A stretch of 64,000 nt of DNA from Trichococcus sp. K1Tr (GTDB lineage: Bacteria; Bacillota; Bacilli; Lactobacillales; Aerococcaceae): assembly GCF_028309625.1 (NCBI RefSeq), contig NZ_JAQMHR010000002.1, positions 124,001 through 188,000 of the forward strand, given 5' to 3'. Made by a program: the position numbers and the translations under genes. The notes beneath the pieces are model-generated. The model saw only the letters and a program-made list of their open reading frames with translations. It did not search any database and was not told the DNA's origin. Position 1 is the first letter of the stretch; each line of letters starts with the position of its first letter. This document shows, in pieces, positions 21,540 to 31,103 of the stretch.

Positions 21540-22496
21540 TTATTTTTTTCGCACTTCTGAGGGCAAACAATGGAATCTGTTTTTATAGCACGTATAGAAA
21601 TAGGTCTTGTTCGAGAAGCCGACTTCGGTCAGGATCGTCTGGATCGGGATTTCGGTGGATTCGATGAGCAGGTTGGCCTTCAGCAGCCGCTTTTCGTTCA
21701 ACAGTTCCGTGAATGTCTGGCCGCTGCGCTTTTTGATCATGTTGCTCAAGTAATTCTTGTTGAAGTTCAGCCGTTTGGAGGCAGCATCCAAAGTCAGCGT
21801 CGTGAACTCGGCATCGATAAGCTGAAGGGCCTCGTAAAAGGGGTCCTTTTTGCTGAACGTTTCGCTGTACTCGTGCGGCAGGGAACGCGCCAATTCGTAA
21901 AGCAGGATTGGCAAGTAGCTGCTGATGATCTTTCCGGAAAAGACCTTCGGGAAGAAATATTCGTCAGCCATATTGTTGATGATCTGCTTGATGTGCTCAT
22001 TCTGTTCGTTGCGGAACAATATGAAATTCGCGGCGTTCGTGTCCAGTGGATTGTTCGTCAGCAAGATCTTGTAGAGGATGCTGTCGTTGTGGTTCATGTT
22101 CATCAGCCAGTTGATCGAGATGCTCTTGTTGTTGAAAAGGATGTTCAAAAGGAGATCGTCCTTGCCGAGCGCCTCGATGGAATGCTCGCTGCCAGTATCC
22201 ATCAGCAGGATATCGCCTTCCTTCAACAGGTAAGGGACTCCGTTGATGATCTGGCGGCATTCGCCCTTCACGATGTAGTTGAGTTCGAGGAATTGGTGCG
22301 AGTGCTCCGGGTAGGCGGCGTAGCGGTTGTGTTTGCTGATGTAGATGTCCTTGTTTTCGAAAAACAGATGTTCCTTGATTTTTGGCGCCCGGGTCGCCTC
22401 CCCCTCCAGTTCCGGCAGATCGGGCACAAATTTATGCCGCTTTTTCTGTTCCTTTTCGATGACAGATTCCTGCGATAACAGCGCAATCAGATCCAT
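21540..22496 (-). CDS. AraC-family regulator, probable rhamnose operon activator
   Basis: A 318-residue protein with an N-terminal cupin sensor (HNRYAAYPEHSHQFLELNY) and a C-terminal AraC DNA-binding domain. I start at the ATG at 22496, which follows AGGAGG with good spacing; an upstream start at 22526 has none. It is divergent from rhaB, so it most likely responds to rhamnose and activates rhaBADfucO. It is a paralogue of the AraC protein at 41364-42368 beside a rhamnosidase, with shared motifs such as KHNRY and HQFLELNY. Confidence 0.88.
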   Translation of the reverse strand: MDLIALLSQESVIEKEQKKRHKFVPDLPELEGEATRAPKIKEHLFFENKDIYISKHNRYAAYPEHSHQFLELNYIVKGECRQIINGVPYLLKEGDILLMDTGSEHSIEALGKDDLLLNILFNNKSISINWLMNMNHNDSILYKILLTNNPLDTNAANFILFRNEQNEHIKQIINNMADEYFFPKVFSGKIISSYLPILLYELARSLPHEYSETFSKKDPFYEALQLIDAEFTTLTLDAASKRLNFNKNYLSNMIKKRSGQTFTELLNEKRLLKANLLIESTEIPIQTILTEVGFSNKTYFYTCYKNRFHCLPSEVRKK

Positions 22497-22562
22497 CCCA
22501 ACACCTCCTGTATATTTGGTACTCACAACTCATTCAGTGACATTGTAGCATAAATCCAGAAG

Positions 22563-22585
22563 TTGTTTAATAGTAATGTAAACAA
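22563..22585 (+). promoter_or_regulatory. Candidate operator between araC and rhaB
   Basis: Inverted repeat TTGTTTA (22563-22569) and TAAACAA (22579-22585) with a 9-nt spacer, in the short divergent region. It is a plausible binding site for the rhamnose regulator, but no consensus is available to test it. Confidence 0.35.
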
Positions 22586-22613
22586 TTACAAGGCGGAGGT
22601 GTGAAACAAGTAA

Positions 22614-24062
22614 ATGAAGTACTATACGATGATAGATATCGGAGCCTCCAGCGGGCGGATCATGCTGGCGGAAATAGATAATAAACAATTGGCGTTGCAG
22701 GAAGTGCACCGTTTCAAAAATGGCTTCAGTCGCATCGACGGATCCGACAGATGGGATATCGAAACCATTTTCGAAGAAATCCTGACTGGGCTATCCAAAC
22801 TGAAGGCACTCGGCGTGACGGAATGCCATCTCGGGATCGATACGTGGGCGGTCGACTACTGCCTGATCGGAATGGACGGCCAATTGCTGCAGCTGCCGAT
22901 CAGTTACCGGGACGAACGCACGAAAGATACGATGGAAAAAGTGGCGCAAGAGATCGACAAAGAGACAATCTACGCCAAAACGGGCATCCAATTCCTGAAC
23001 TTCAATACTTTGTATCAACTGTATGAAGAGGACAAGGCCTTGTTGGCAAAGACCGACAAAATTTTGATGATACCGGATTATCTGGCATACCGCTTGACCG
23101 GGGAAATGGTCGGCGAAGTGACGAATGTGTCTTCTTCGCAGATGCTCAATCTCGAAACCGGGGAGTTCGATAAGGACCTGCTTGAACTTGTCGGGATCCC
23201 GAGAGAGAAGTTCCCGGAACTGGTTGTGCCAGGAACGAAAATCGGCGATGTGAAGGCTGATCTGACGGAAAGCTATGATTTGCCCAAAATCGAAGTGATC
23301 GCTGCAGCGACGCACGATACGGCATCCGCCATCGTCGGCGTGCCGGCGCTGGGCGGTAAATGGGCCTACCTCAGCAGCGGCACTTGGTCGTTGATCGGTG
23401 TCGAAAACGACGCACCGATAAATGACCGTCCCGCCTACGAAGCGAACTTCACGAATGAGTGGGGCGCTTACGGGACCTATCGTTTCCTGAAGAACATCAC
23501 CGGCATGTGGTTCGTGCAGGAAATCGCGCGCAACCTGGATTACAGACATTCCTACGGGGAAATGGCGCAGATGGCTTATGCAGTCGAACCATTCCTGCAG
23601 TATGTCGATCTGAACGATCCGCGCTTCCTCAATCCGGCAAATATGATTGCGGAAATCCAATCCTATTGCCGTGAACGGGGCGAAATCGTTCCGGAAACGA
23701 CCGGCGAATTGGTGATGTGCGTGTACAGCAATCTGGCCTTGGCCTACGCGCATGAACTGAAGAAAGTCGAAGCACTAACGAAGGAAACGATAGATGTGTT
23801 GCACATCGTCGGCGGCGGAGCGAATGTTAAATTGCTGAATCAGTTGACTGCCGATGTCACCGGGAAGCTGGTCGTTGCCGGACCTACCGAAGGCACCGCA
23901 ATCGGAAACTTGCTTGTGCAGATGATCGCAACCGGCGAATTTGCTGACCTGGCGGAAGCCAGAAAATGGCTGAGAAGTCAGATCCATGTTGAAGAATACC
24001 CGCCAAACCCGATCGCAGACCGGGAGCACCTAAAAAAATACGAAGAAAAGATTGGAGTATAG
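22614..24062 (+). CDS. rhaB: L-rhamnulokinase
   Basis: A 482-residue FGGY-family kinase that phosphorylates L-rhamnulose to rhamnulose 1-phosphate. The N-terminal DIGASSGRIML is the RhaB form of the phosphate-binding loop, and the FGGY C-terminal signature region contains HIVGGGANVKLLNQLTAD. GGAGG lies 14 nt before the ATG, rather far, but an in-frame TAA is immediately upstream so no earlier start exists. It is first in rhaB-rhaA-rhaD-fucO. Confidence 0.95.
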   Translation: MKYYTMIDIGASSGRIMLAEIDNKQLALQEVHRFKNGFSRIDGSDRWDIETIFEEILTGLSKLKALGVTECHLGIDTWAVDYCLIGMDGQLLQLPISYRDERTKDTMEKVAQEIDKETIYAKTGIQFLNFNTLYQLYEEDKALLAKTDKILMIPDYLAYRLTGEMVGEVTNVSSSQMLNLETGEFDKDLLELVGIPREKFPELVVPGTKIGDVKADLTESYDLPKIEVIAAATHDTASAIVGVPALGGKWAYLSSGTWSLIGVENDAPINDRPAYEANFTNEWGAYGTYRFLKNITGMWFVQEIARNLDYRHSYGEMAQMAYAVEPFLQYVDLNDPRFLNPANMIAEIQSYCRERGEIVPETTGELVMCVYSNLALAYAHELKKVEALTKETIDVLHIVGGGANVKLLNQLTADVTGKLVVAGPTEGTAIGNLLVQMIATGEFADLAEARKWLRSQIHVEEYPPNPIADREHLKKYEEKIGV

Positions 24063-24066
24063 ACAA

Positions 24067-25323
24067 ATGACAAAACCTATTGAAGAAGCATACGCTTTAG
24101 CGAAACAAAAATACGCCGCCATCGGTGTGGATACGGATGCAGTACTTGAAAAATTAAGCCAAATCAAGGTTTCCTTGCAATGCTGGCAAGGGGACGACGT
24201 ATTGGGATTCATGTTCCCTGATCAAGCCTTGACTGGTGGGATTTCTGTCAGCGGCAACTACCCAGGCAAAGCAACGACGCCAGCGCAATTGCGTGCCGAT
24301 TTGGATAAAGCCTTAAGCCTGATCCCTGGTAATCATAAAGTTAATCTGCATGCCATCTACGTGGATACGGACGAAAAAATCGACTTGGATCAGATCGAAC
24401 CGAAGCACTACGAAAAATGGGTAGAATGGGCAAAAGAAAAAGGCCTTGGACTGGATTTCAACCCTACTTGCTTCTCCCATCCAAAATCGACAGACGGCAC
24501 ATTGTCCAGCAATGACCCTGAAACACAAGCGTTCTGGATCGAACACGTGAAACGCAGCCGCAAAGTGGCCGCTTACTTCGGCGAAGAACTGAACCAAACT
24601 TGCGTGAACAACATCTGGATCCCGGATGGCTACAAAGACAACCCAATCGACAAAATGTCGCCGCGTGTACGCCTGCGCGATGCGTTGGATCAATGTTTGG
24701 AAGAAAAATTCGATGATGCGCATATGCTGGACGCAGTCGAAGGCAAACTCTTCGGCATCGGTGCAGAAAGCTTCACGACCGGTTCCAATGATTTCTACCT
24801 GTCCTACGCTTTGACAAGGGATATCCTGTGGACAATCGATGCGGGACATTTCCACCCAACCGAGGATGTATCCGATAAATTCACGGCCTTTCTGCCGTTC
24901 GGTAAAGGTTTGATGCTGCACGTGAGCCGTCCGATCCGTTGGGATTCCGATCACGTGGTCATCTTGGATGAAGCGACTACCCGCATCGGCGAAACATTGG
25001 TGCGCAACGACTTGTTGGACAAAACTTTCATCGGCATGGACTTCTTCGATGCAACGATCAACCGTGTCGCAGCCATGGTCATTGGCGCGCGCAGCACGTT
25101 GAAATCATTGTTGTTGGGTATGTTGAGCCCAATCGAAACATTGAAGGATGCCGAAAGCACAGGCGACTTCACAACCCGTTTGGCTGTTACGGAAGAAATG
25201 AAATCTTATCCATTCGGGGCTGTCTGGGAATTCTATTGCCAACAACAAAATGTACCAGCTGGTACGGAATGGCTGACTGAAGTAAAAGACTACGAACAAA
25301 AAATTCTTACGGAACGCAAATAA
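24067..25323 (+). CDS. rhaA: L-rhamnose isomerase
   Basis: A 418-residue cytoplasmic isomerase of the RhaA family, converting L-rhamnose to L-rhamnulose with a divalent metal. Characteristic regions are KVSLQCWQGDDVLGF near the N-terminus and the metal-site stretches DFNPTCFSHPKS and TIDAGHFHPTED. The ATG at 24067 lies 5 nt after the rhaB stop with GGAG upstream. Confidence 0.96.
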   Translation: MTKPIEEAYALAKQKYAAIGVDTDAVLEKLSQIKVSLQCWQGDDVLGFMFPDQALTGGISVSGNYPGKATTPAQLRADLDKALSLIPGNHKVNLHAIYVDTDEKIDLDQIEPKHYEKWVEWAKEKGLGLDFNPTCFSHPKSTDGTLSSNDPETQAFWIEHVKRSRKVAAYFGEELNQTCVNNIWIPDGYKDNPIDKMSPRVRLRDALDQCLEEKFDDAHMLDAVEGKLFGIGAESFTTGSNDFYLSYALTRDILWTIDAGHFHPTEDVSDKFTAFLPFGKGLMLHVSRPIRWDSDHVVILDEATTRIGETLVRNDLLDKTFIGMDFFDATINRVAAMVIGARSTLKSLLLGMLSPIETLKDAESTGDFTTRLAVTEEMKSYPFGAVWEFYCQQQNVPAGTEWLTEVKDYEQKILTERK

Positions 25324-25339
25324 GGGGGAAATCATAAAA

Positions 25340-26158
25340 ATGAAAAACATTTTAGAAGCACCATTCATCAAAGAAGTCATGCTGTTGACGGACGTCATGT
25401 ACAAATTCGGCTGGCACGAAAGAAACAGCGGCAACTTGTCCTACTTGCTGAAAGAAGAGGAAATTACGGAATATCTGAATCTGAACGAAGTGAAACGCAA
25501 CATTCCGATCGCTTTCGACGGCAAAGCATTGGCTGGGAAATATTTCCTGGTCACAGGAACAGGGAAATTCTTCAAAAACGTCATCCATGATCCGGCTGAT
25601 GTCTTGGGTATCCTGAAAGTAACTGCGGAAGGCAACAGCGTGGATCTGTTATGGGGCTATGAAAATGGAGCGGCTCCTACAAGCGAATTGCCTGCTCACT
25701 TGATGTCGCACATTTCGCGCTTGTCGGTCGATCCTGAAAACCGTGTCGTTTACCACTGCCACGCCACCAACCTGTTGGCAATGTCCTTCTCTTGCGAGTT
25801 GGATGAAAGAAGCTTCACGCGTATCCTTTGGAAAATGTGTACCGAGTCATTGGTCGTGTTCCCAGAAGGTGTGGGCATCTTGCCTTGGCTGATGCCTGGA
25901 ACGAACGAAATCGGCGAAGCGACTGCTGAAAAAATGAAGGAATACCGTCTGATCGTATGGCCGCACCACGGTTTGTACGCAGCCGGAAAAGATTTGGAAG
26001 AGTGTTTCGGTTTGGTCGAAACGGCTGAAAAATCAGCGACTGTCTACACACTTGTTCAATCGCAAGGCGGCATCAGACAGGAAATCACTGACGAACAACT
26101 GAGCAATCTTGGCAAACGTTTCTCGGTAACCCCAAGAGCGGGCTACTTGAACATCTAA
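25340..26158 (+). CDS. rhaD: Rhamnulose-1-phosphate aldolase
   Basis: A 272-residue class II aldolase of the AraD/FucA/RhaD fold, splitting rhamnulose 1-phosphate into dihydroxyacetone phosphate and L-lactaldehyde. Visible are GWHERNSGNLSYLL, the zinc-ligand histidines in YHCHATNLLA, and WPHHGLYAAGKDLEECFG with the third histidine and following acid residues. AGGGGG precedes the ATG. Confidence 0.95.
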   Translation: MKNILEAPFIKEVMLLTDVMYKFGWHERNSGNLSYLLKEEEITEYLNLNEVKRNIPIAFDGKALAGKYFLVTGTGKFFKNVIHDPADVLGILKVTAEGNSVDLLWGYENGAAPTSELPAHLMSHISRLSVDPENRVVYHCHATNLLAMSFSCELDERSFTRILWKMCTESLVVFPEGVGILPWLMPGTNEIGEATAEKMKEYRLIVWPHHGLYAAGKDLEECFGLVETAEKSATVYTLVQSQGGIRQEITDEQLSNLGKRFSVTPRAGYLNI

Positions 26159-26193
26159 TCCATCTGATTTTTAACAAAAGGAGATAATGGAAA

Positions 26194-27351
26194 ATGGCAA
26201 CTTTTTATGTACCAGCAATAAACCTTATCGGAAAAGGCTGCATCAAGGAATTGGGCAGCAATGTGAAGGAACTTGGCTACAAGAAAGCTTTGTTCGTAAC
26301 GGATAACTTTTTGGCCAAAAGCGAAATGATCGACGTTGTTTTGGCAGAGTTGGACAATGCGGAAATCGACTATGTGGTCTATGCGGATGTCGATCCGAAC
26401 CCGACCTGCAAAAACGTAAACGAAGGCGTGGCGATGGCCCAGGCTGAAAACTGCGACTTCATCATTTCCTTCGGCGGCGGCTCTCCTCAGGATGCAGCGA
26501 GCGCCATCAGCATCATCCTGACGAACGGCGGCAAACCGCAGGATTACGAAGGCTTGCACAAATCCGCTAAAGCCGGCTTGCCGGTTGTGGCGATCAATAC
26601 GACTGCCGGAACATCTGCTGAAATCACGATCAACTATGTCATCACTGATGAAGACCGCAAAGTGAAGATGGTTATGGTCGACAAAAACAGCTTGGCGAAA
26701 ATTTCCGTAAACGATCCTGAATTGATGTTGACGATGCCGAAATCATTGACTGCAGCGACCGGAATGGATGCTTTGACGCATGCGATCGAATCGATGGTAA
26801 CGCCTGGCGCTTACGCTGTAACGGAAGTTTTGGCTTCCGGAGCGATCGAACTGATCCGCGAATACTTGCCGAAAGCTGTCGAAAACGGCACGGATCTCGA
26901 TGCGCGCGACAAAATGGTCAATGCCATCTTCTTGGGCGGAATGGCCTTCAACAATGCCGGCCTTGGCTATGTGCATTCGATGGCTCACCAATTGGGTGCC
27001 GTCTACCACTTGCCGCACGGCGTTTGCTGCGCGATGTTATTGCCGATTGTGGAAGCTGAAAATGCCAAATTTGCACCTGAACGTTTCCGCAAAGTAGCGA
27101 AAGCTTTAGGCTTGGCAGTGACAGCTGACGTATCCGATCAAGCCTGCGCGGATTACACGGTCGAAGAAATCAAACGCTTGTCCAAAGTCGTCGGTATTCC
27201 AACCTCATTGAATGAGCTGGGCATCAAGGAAGAGGAATTCGATTACGATTACCTGTCCAAAAATGCCATGATCGATGCCTGCGCACCAGGAAACCCATTC
27301 ACGCCGACATTAGAAGAAACGATTGCGATGTACAAAAAGTTGTTCCAATAA
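26194..27351 (+). CDS. fucO: Lactaldehyde reductase (iron-containing alcohol dehydrogenase)
   Basis: A 385-residue group III alcohol dehydrogenase. It has the NAD-binding GGGSPQDAASAI and the metal-ligand histidines in AMAHQLGAVYHLPHGVCCAML. It reduces L-lactaldehyde from the aldolase to 1,2-propanediol. AAGGAG precedes the ATG and a strong terminator follows, making it last in the rhamnose operon. The name is from context and similarity to FucO. Confidence 0.93.
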   Translation: MATFYVPAINLIGKGCIKELGSNVKELGYKKALFVTDNFLAKSEMIDVVLAELDNAEIDYVVYADVDPNPTCKNVNEGVAMAQAENCDFIISFGGGSPQDAASAISIILTNGGKPQDYEGLHKSAKAGLPVVAINTTAGTSAEITINYVITDEDRKVKMVMVDKNSLAKISVNDPELMLTMPKSLTAATGMDALTHAIESMVTPGAYAVTEVLASGAIELIREYLPKAVENGTDLDARDKMVNAIFLGGMAFNNAGLGYVHSMAHQLGAVYHLPHGVCCAMLLPIVEAENAKFAPERFRKVAKALGLAVTADVSDQACADYTVEEIKRLSKVVGIPTSLNELGIKEEEFDYDYLSKNAMIDACAPGNPFTPTLEETIAMYKKLFQ

Positions 27352-27431
27352 TCCACACCTGAGCTAAAATTACTAAGTTTTCAAAGAAATGCAGATAATC
27401 CGAATTTGTCCAAAACAAGATTGTCGACAAT

Positions 27432-27470
27432 AAAGAAGAGCCGCCTCGATTTTTGAGGTGGCTCTTCTTT
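27432..27470 (+). terminator. Terminator of the rhamnose operon
   Basis: A 16-bp stem: AAAGAAGAGCCGCCTC (27432-27447) and GAGGTGGCTCTTCTTT (27455-27470), one G-U pair, with a T-rich loop and tail. Confidence 0.9.
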
Positions 27471-27484
27471 GTTGGTTTGCCAAA

Positions 27485-27710
27485 AGCCGACTATAGAACT
27501 GAGTGTCGGCTGTTCAGAGTGCCATGAAGGTCGTATAGCCGACAGAATAGCGGACTCTCGGCTTTTTGTGAGATGAAACGTTCAAAACAGCCGACAGAAG
27601 TCGGATCTCTCGGCTGTCTGCGACGAGAAATGTTCGAAACAGCCGACAGAAGTTTGATCTCTCGACAGTTCGCGATGTGGAATGCTCAAAACAGCCGACG
27701 AAACCCGGTC
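27485..27710 (+). repeat. Array C: five 52-bp units (AGCCGAC family)
   Basis: AGCCGAC recurs at 27485, 27537, 27589, 27641 and 27693, exactly 52 bp apart each time. The best hairpins are AGCCGAC with GTCGGCT in unit 1 and ACAGCCGA with TCGGCTGT in unit 3; units 4 and 5 are decayed. Linkers share the pattern TTCAAAACAG or similar. The array starts 15 nt after the rhamnose operon terminator. Its sequence is unrelated to arrays A and B although the period is the same. Confidence 0.88.
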
Positions 27711-27743
27711 CAACTCCAGTCAACTAGGATCAGGCCGCACGAT

Positions 27744-27764
27744 GTTATAGCGAAGAGCTATAAC
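27744..27764 (+). promoter_or_regulatory. Candidate metE operator palindrome
   Basis: Perfect 8-bp inverted repeat GTTATAGC, gaaga, GCTATAAC about 150 nt upstream of metE, just before a TATATT (27770-27775 region) that could be a -10 box. LysR-type regulators of methionine genes in streptococci bind TATAG-type dyads, so this is a reasonable candidate. No S-box or T-box leader is visible. Confidence 0.4.
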
Positions 27765-27916
27765 TGCATATATTTATTAAGTGTTATCCTATATCCGGAT
27801 TCCGTGGCATACTGAAACCACCTTCTGATGAATGATGATCAGCAAACAGTACAACACTTAAAAGCATGATTGATAGTTTTGCAGCAGGAACCAAAAAATG
27901 AAATGGAGGAATCAAA

Positions 27917-30199
27917 ATGAACAGTTCAGTAATCGGTTTTCCAAGGGTCGGTAAATTGCGCGAATTAAAGTTCGCATCCGAAAAATATTTCAAGCAGGAA
28001 ATTTCAACAGAAGAGTTGGAGCAAGTCGCAAAGGGTTTGCGGGAGATGCACTGGAATCTGCAGCAGGCTGCCGGCATTAGCCACATCCCTTCGAATGATT
28101 TTTCATATTACGATAACGTGCTGGATCTGACGGTCCTGTTGAACGCGTTGCCTGAAAACTACAGACAGCTCGGTTTGAGCGAGCGCGACACTTATTTTGC
28201 GGCTGCGCGCGGATACCAGGGCGTAGCGGGCGACGCCAAAGCCTTGGCGATGAAGAAATGGTTCAACACCAACTATCATTATTTGGTTCCAGAACTGTCC
28301 GACAATACCGAAATTAAATTGGTGGGCGATAAGCCTTTTGTCGAGTACGAAGAAGCCAAAGCAATCGGTGTGCTGACGAAACCGGTCCTCATCGGCGGAT
28401 TCACTTTCCTGAAGCTGGCCAAATACAAAGGCTCGAAAACAATAAATGATTTTGCCGACCAAGTGGCAGATGCCTATATCGCAATCCTCGATCGGTTCAA
28501 CGAACAGGGTGTGGAGTGGGTGCAGTTCGATGAACCGAGCCTGGTCACCGATCTGACGCAAGAAGATGTAGCGCTGTTCACGGCCCTTTACGAAAAAGTC
28601 TTGGCGCATAAGGGTAACGTAAAAGTATTGCTGCAAACATACTTCGGCGATATCAGGGACAGCTATGAAGAAGTGGTCGGGCTCGATTTCGACGGCATCG
28701 GCCTTGATTTCATCGAAGGCAAACAGACTGTGGAACTTTTGGAAAGATATGGCTTTCCGGCTGATAAAACATTGTTTGCCGGTGTCCTGAATGGGAAAAA
28801 CATCTGGAAGAGCGACTACAAAAAGGTCATCACGTTGGTCAATGGGTTGAAGAAATACAGCAACGACATCGTCATCAGCACTTCCTGTTCGTTGCTGCAT
28901 GTTCCCTACACGCTGGAAAACGAAACGAGCTTGCCGGAAGAAGTTTCCCAGTATTTCGCTTTCGCGAAGGAAAGGCTGCAGGAAATCAAAGAGCTGACGG
29001 AGTTGATCGGCACATCCGGATCCGGATATGAAGAGCAGGCAGCTTATCTTGCGAATCAAAAAGTCTTTTCAGCGGACCGGGTCTACGAAGACAAGCACGT
29101 GCAAGCATCCGTAGCGAGCTTGACGGAAAGAGATTTTGTCAGAAACGTTCCGAGACAAAAACGGAGAGCGATCCAAAAAGAGAAACTGCAACTGGGTCTG
29201 TTGCCGACAACGACGATCGGTTCCTTCCCGCAGACGAGGGAAGTCAAGCAGAACCGCAGCAAGTACCGCAAAGGCGCGATCTCAAAAGCCGAATACGATG
29301 AAAACATCAAAGGCTTCATCAAAGAATGCATCGATCTGCAGGAGGAACTGGGGCTGGATGTGCTGGTCCACGGCGAATCCGAGCGCAACGACATGGTTGA
29401 ATTCTTCGGCGAAAACCTGGCTGGATACGTGTTTACCGAAAAAGCTTGGGTACAGTCCTACGGAACAAGATGCGTCAAGCCGCCGATCATTTTCGGGGAC
29501 ATCCGACGCGAAAACCCGATCACCGTGTTCTATTCGGAATATGCGCAGAGTCTTTCCGACAAACCGGTCAAAGGGATGCTCACTGGTCCGGTGACAATCT
29601 TGAATTGGTCGTTCCCGCGTGAGGACATTTCGCTGAGGGAGATGGCTTTCCAGATCGGTCTGGCGATCCGCGAAGAGGTTCTCGATTTGGAGGAAGCGGG
29701 CATCAAAATCATCCAGATCGATGAAGCGGCTCTGAAGGAGAAGTTGCCGATCCGCAGAGAAGAATGGGCGAGCGAGTACCTTGATTGGGCGATTCCGGCA
29801 TTCCGCCTTTGCCACAGCGGCGTGCGGCCGGAGACACAGGTACATACGCATATGTGCTACAGCGAATTCGAGGAAATCGTAAAGGATATCGATAACATGG
29901 ATGCGGACGTCATTTCTTTTGAAGCCTCCCGTTCCAAACTGACGATCATCGATGCCTTGAAGGCGAACCAGTTCGAAACGGAAGTCGGACCGGGTGTTTA
30001 CGACATCCACTCGCCGCGCGTGCCGAGTGTCGAAGAGATGGTAGCGGTATTGAAGAACGCGCTGACGAAGATAGACGAGGAAAATCTATGGATCAATCCG
30101 GACTGCGGACTGAAAACAAGAGGTATCAAGGAAACAAGAGAAAGCCTGGCCAATCTTGTGGCGGCGGCGAAAATCATCAAAGACGCAGTTTTGGTCTAA
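27917..30199 (+). CDS. metE: Cobalamin-independent methionine synthase
   Basis: A 760-residue protein of full MetE length with N-terminal and catalytic C-terminal barrels. It transfers the methyl group of 5-methyltetrahydropteroyl-polyglutamate to homocysteine. The N-terminal GFPRVGKLRELKFASE, the linker LPTTTIGSFPQT and the zinc-ligand region with HTHMCYSEF are typical. GGAGG precedes the ATG. It is followed 17 nt later by metF, which supplies its methyl donor. Confidence 0.96.
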   Translation: MNSSVIGFPRVGKLRELKFASEKYFKQEISTEELEQVAKGLREMHWNLQQAAGISHIPSNDFSYYDNVLDLTVLLNALPENYRQLGLSERDTYFAAARGYQGVAGDAKALAMKKWFNTNYHYLVPELSDNTEIKLVGDKPFVEYEEAKAIGVLTKPVLIGGFTFLKLAKYKGSKTINDFADQVADAYIAILDRFNEQGVEWVQFDEPSLVTDLTQEDVALFTALYEKVLAHKGNVKVLLQTYFGDIRDSYEEVVGLDFDGIGLDFIEGKQTVELLERYGFPADKTLFAGVLNGKNIWKSDYKKVITLVNGLKKYSNDIVISTSCSLLHVPYTLENETSLPEEVSQYFAFAKERLQEIKELTELIGTSGSGYEEQAAYLANQKVFSADRVYEDKHVQASVASLTERDFVRNVPRQKRRAIQKEKLQLGLLPTTTIGSFPQTREVKQNRSKYRKGAISKAEYDENIKGFIKECIDLQEELGLDVLVHGESERNDMVEFFGENLAGYVFTEKAWVQSYGTRCVKPPIIFGDIRRENPITVFYSEYAQSLSDKPVKGMLTGPVTILNWSFPREDISLREMAFQIGLAIREEVLDLEEAGIKIIQIDEAALKEKLPIRREEWASEYLDWAIPAFRLCHSGVRPETQVHTHMCYSEFEEIVKDIDNMDADVISFEASRSKLTIIDALKANQFETEVGPGVYDIHSPRVPSVEEMVAVLKNALTKIDEENLWINPDCGLKTRGIKETRESLANLVAAAKIIKDAVLV

Positions 30200-30216
30200 A
30201 AAAGAGGTGAAGGCTG

Positions 30217-31077
30217 ATGAAAATCGAATCCAAATTCCAAAAGAAAAAACCGGTGCTTTCCTTCGAAATTTTTCCACCGAAGCGCGATAAAGCGATCCAG
30301 AACATCGATGAAACGCTTGCGATCCTGAGTGAACTGAATCCTGATTTCATCAGCGTCACTTTTGGTGCCGGTGGAAGCCACACGGACAATCAGACTGTTG
30401 AATTGGCCAAACGCATCAAGCAACAGTACGGGATCGATCCGCTGGTGCATCTTACTTGCTTGAATTCTTCGAAATTCGAAATCTGCGAATTGCTGGAGGA
30501 ACTGAAAGAGGCCGAAATCGATAGCATTCTTGCCTTGCGCGGGGATAAAAATCCGGCCGTGGAAGAAAAGCAGGACTTCCGCTACGCCAGCGATCTGGTC
30601 AAATTCATCCGGCAGTACGGTGATTTTTCCATCAGTGGCGCCTGTTATCCGGAATGCCACACGGAATCGAAGAACAAAATCGAGGATATCGCCTATCTGA
30701 AAGAGAAGGTGGACAGTGGGGTGCAGCATCTGATTTCCCAACTCTTTTTCGACAACAATGCCTTCTATTCCTTCCAGGAACACATCCAGATTGCAGGTAT
30801 GCACGTTCCGGTCGAGGCGGGCATCATGCCGGTCATCAATAAAGCCCAGATCGAAAGGATGGTGACGCTCTGCGGAGCCTCCTTGCCGGAAAAGTTTTCC
30901 AGAGTGATGCACAAATACGAAGACAACAAAGAGGCACTTTTCGATGCCGGCATGGCCTACGCGATCAATCAGATTGTCGATCTGCTGGCGCATGATGTGG
31001 ATGGCATCCACATCTACACGATGAACAATCCGATCGTCGCAAAAAGGATCTGCGACGGAATCAAGAATCTGATTTGA
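30217..31077 (+). CDS. metF: 5,10-methylenetetrahydrofolate reductase
   Basis: A 286-residue flavoprotein of the MetF family that reduces methylenetetrahydrofolate to the 5-methyl form. Family stretches include LSFEIFPPKRDKAIQN, SVTFGAGGSHTDNQT and QLFFDNNAFYSF. It has GAGGTG before the ATG and forms an operon with metE. Confidence 0.95.
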   Translation: MKIESKFQKKKPVLSFEIFPPKRDKAIQNIDETLAILSELNPDFISVTFGAGGSHTDNQTVELAKRIKQQYGIDPLVHLTCLNSSKFEICELLEELKEAEIDSILALRGDKNPAVEEKQDFRYASDLVKFIRQYGDFSISGACYPECHTESKNKIEDIAYLKEKVDSGVQHLISQLFFDNNAFYSFQEHIQIAGMHVPVEAGIMPVINKAQIERMVTLCGASLPEKFSRVMHKYEDNKEALFDAGMAYAINQIVDLLAHDVDGIHIYTMNNPIVAKRICDGIKNLI

Positions 31078-31103
31078 ACGTGAACTTCGTTTCGGCGTCG
31101 CTT

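Noticed and set aside
21013-21570. Minus-strand frames up to 185 codons through array B
   Set aside because: Repeat-derived (RLSDNPK runs) and overlapping the galE end and terminator; no start signals.
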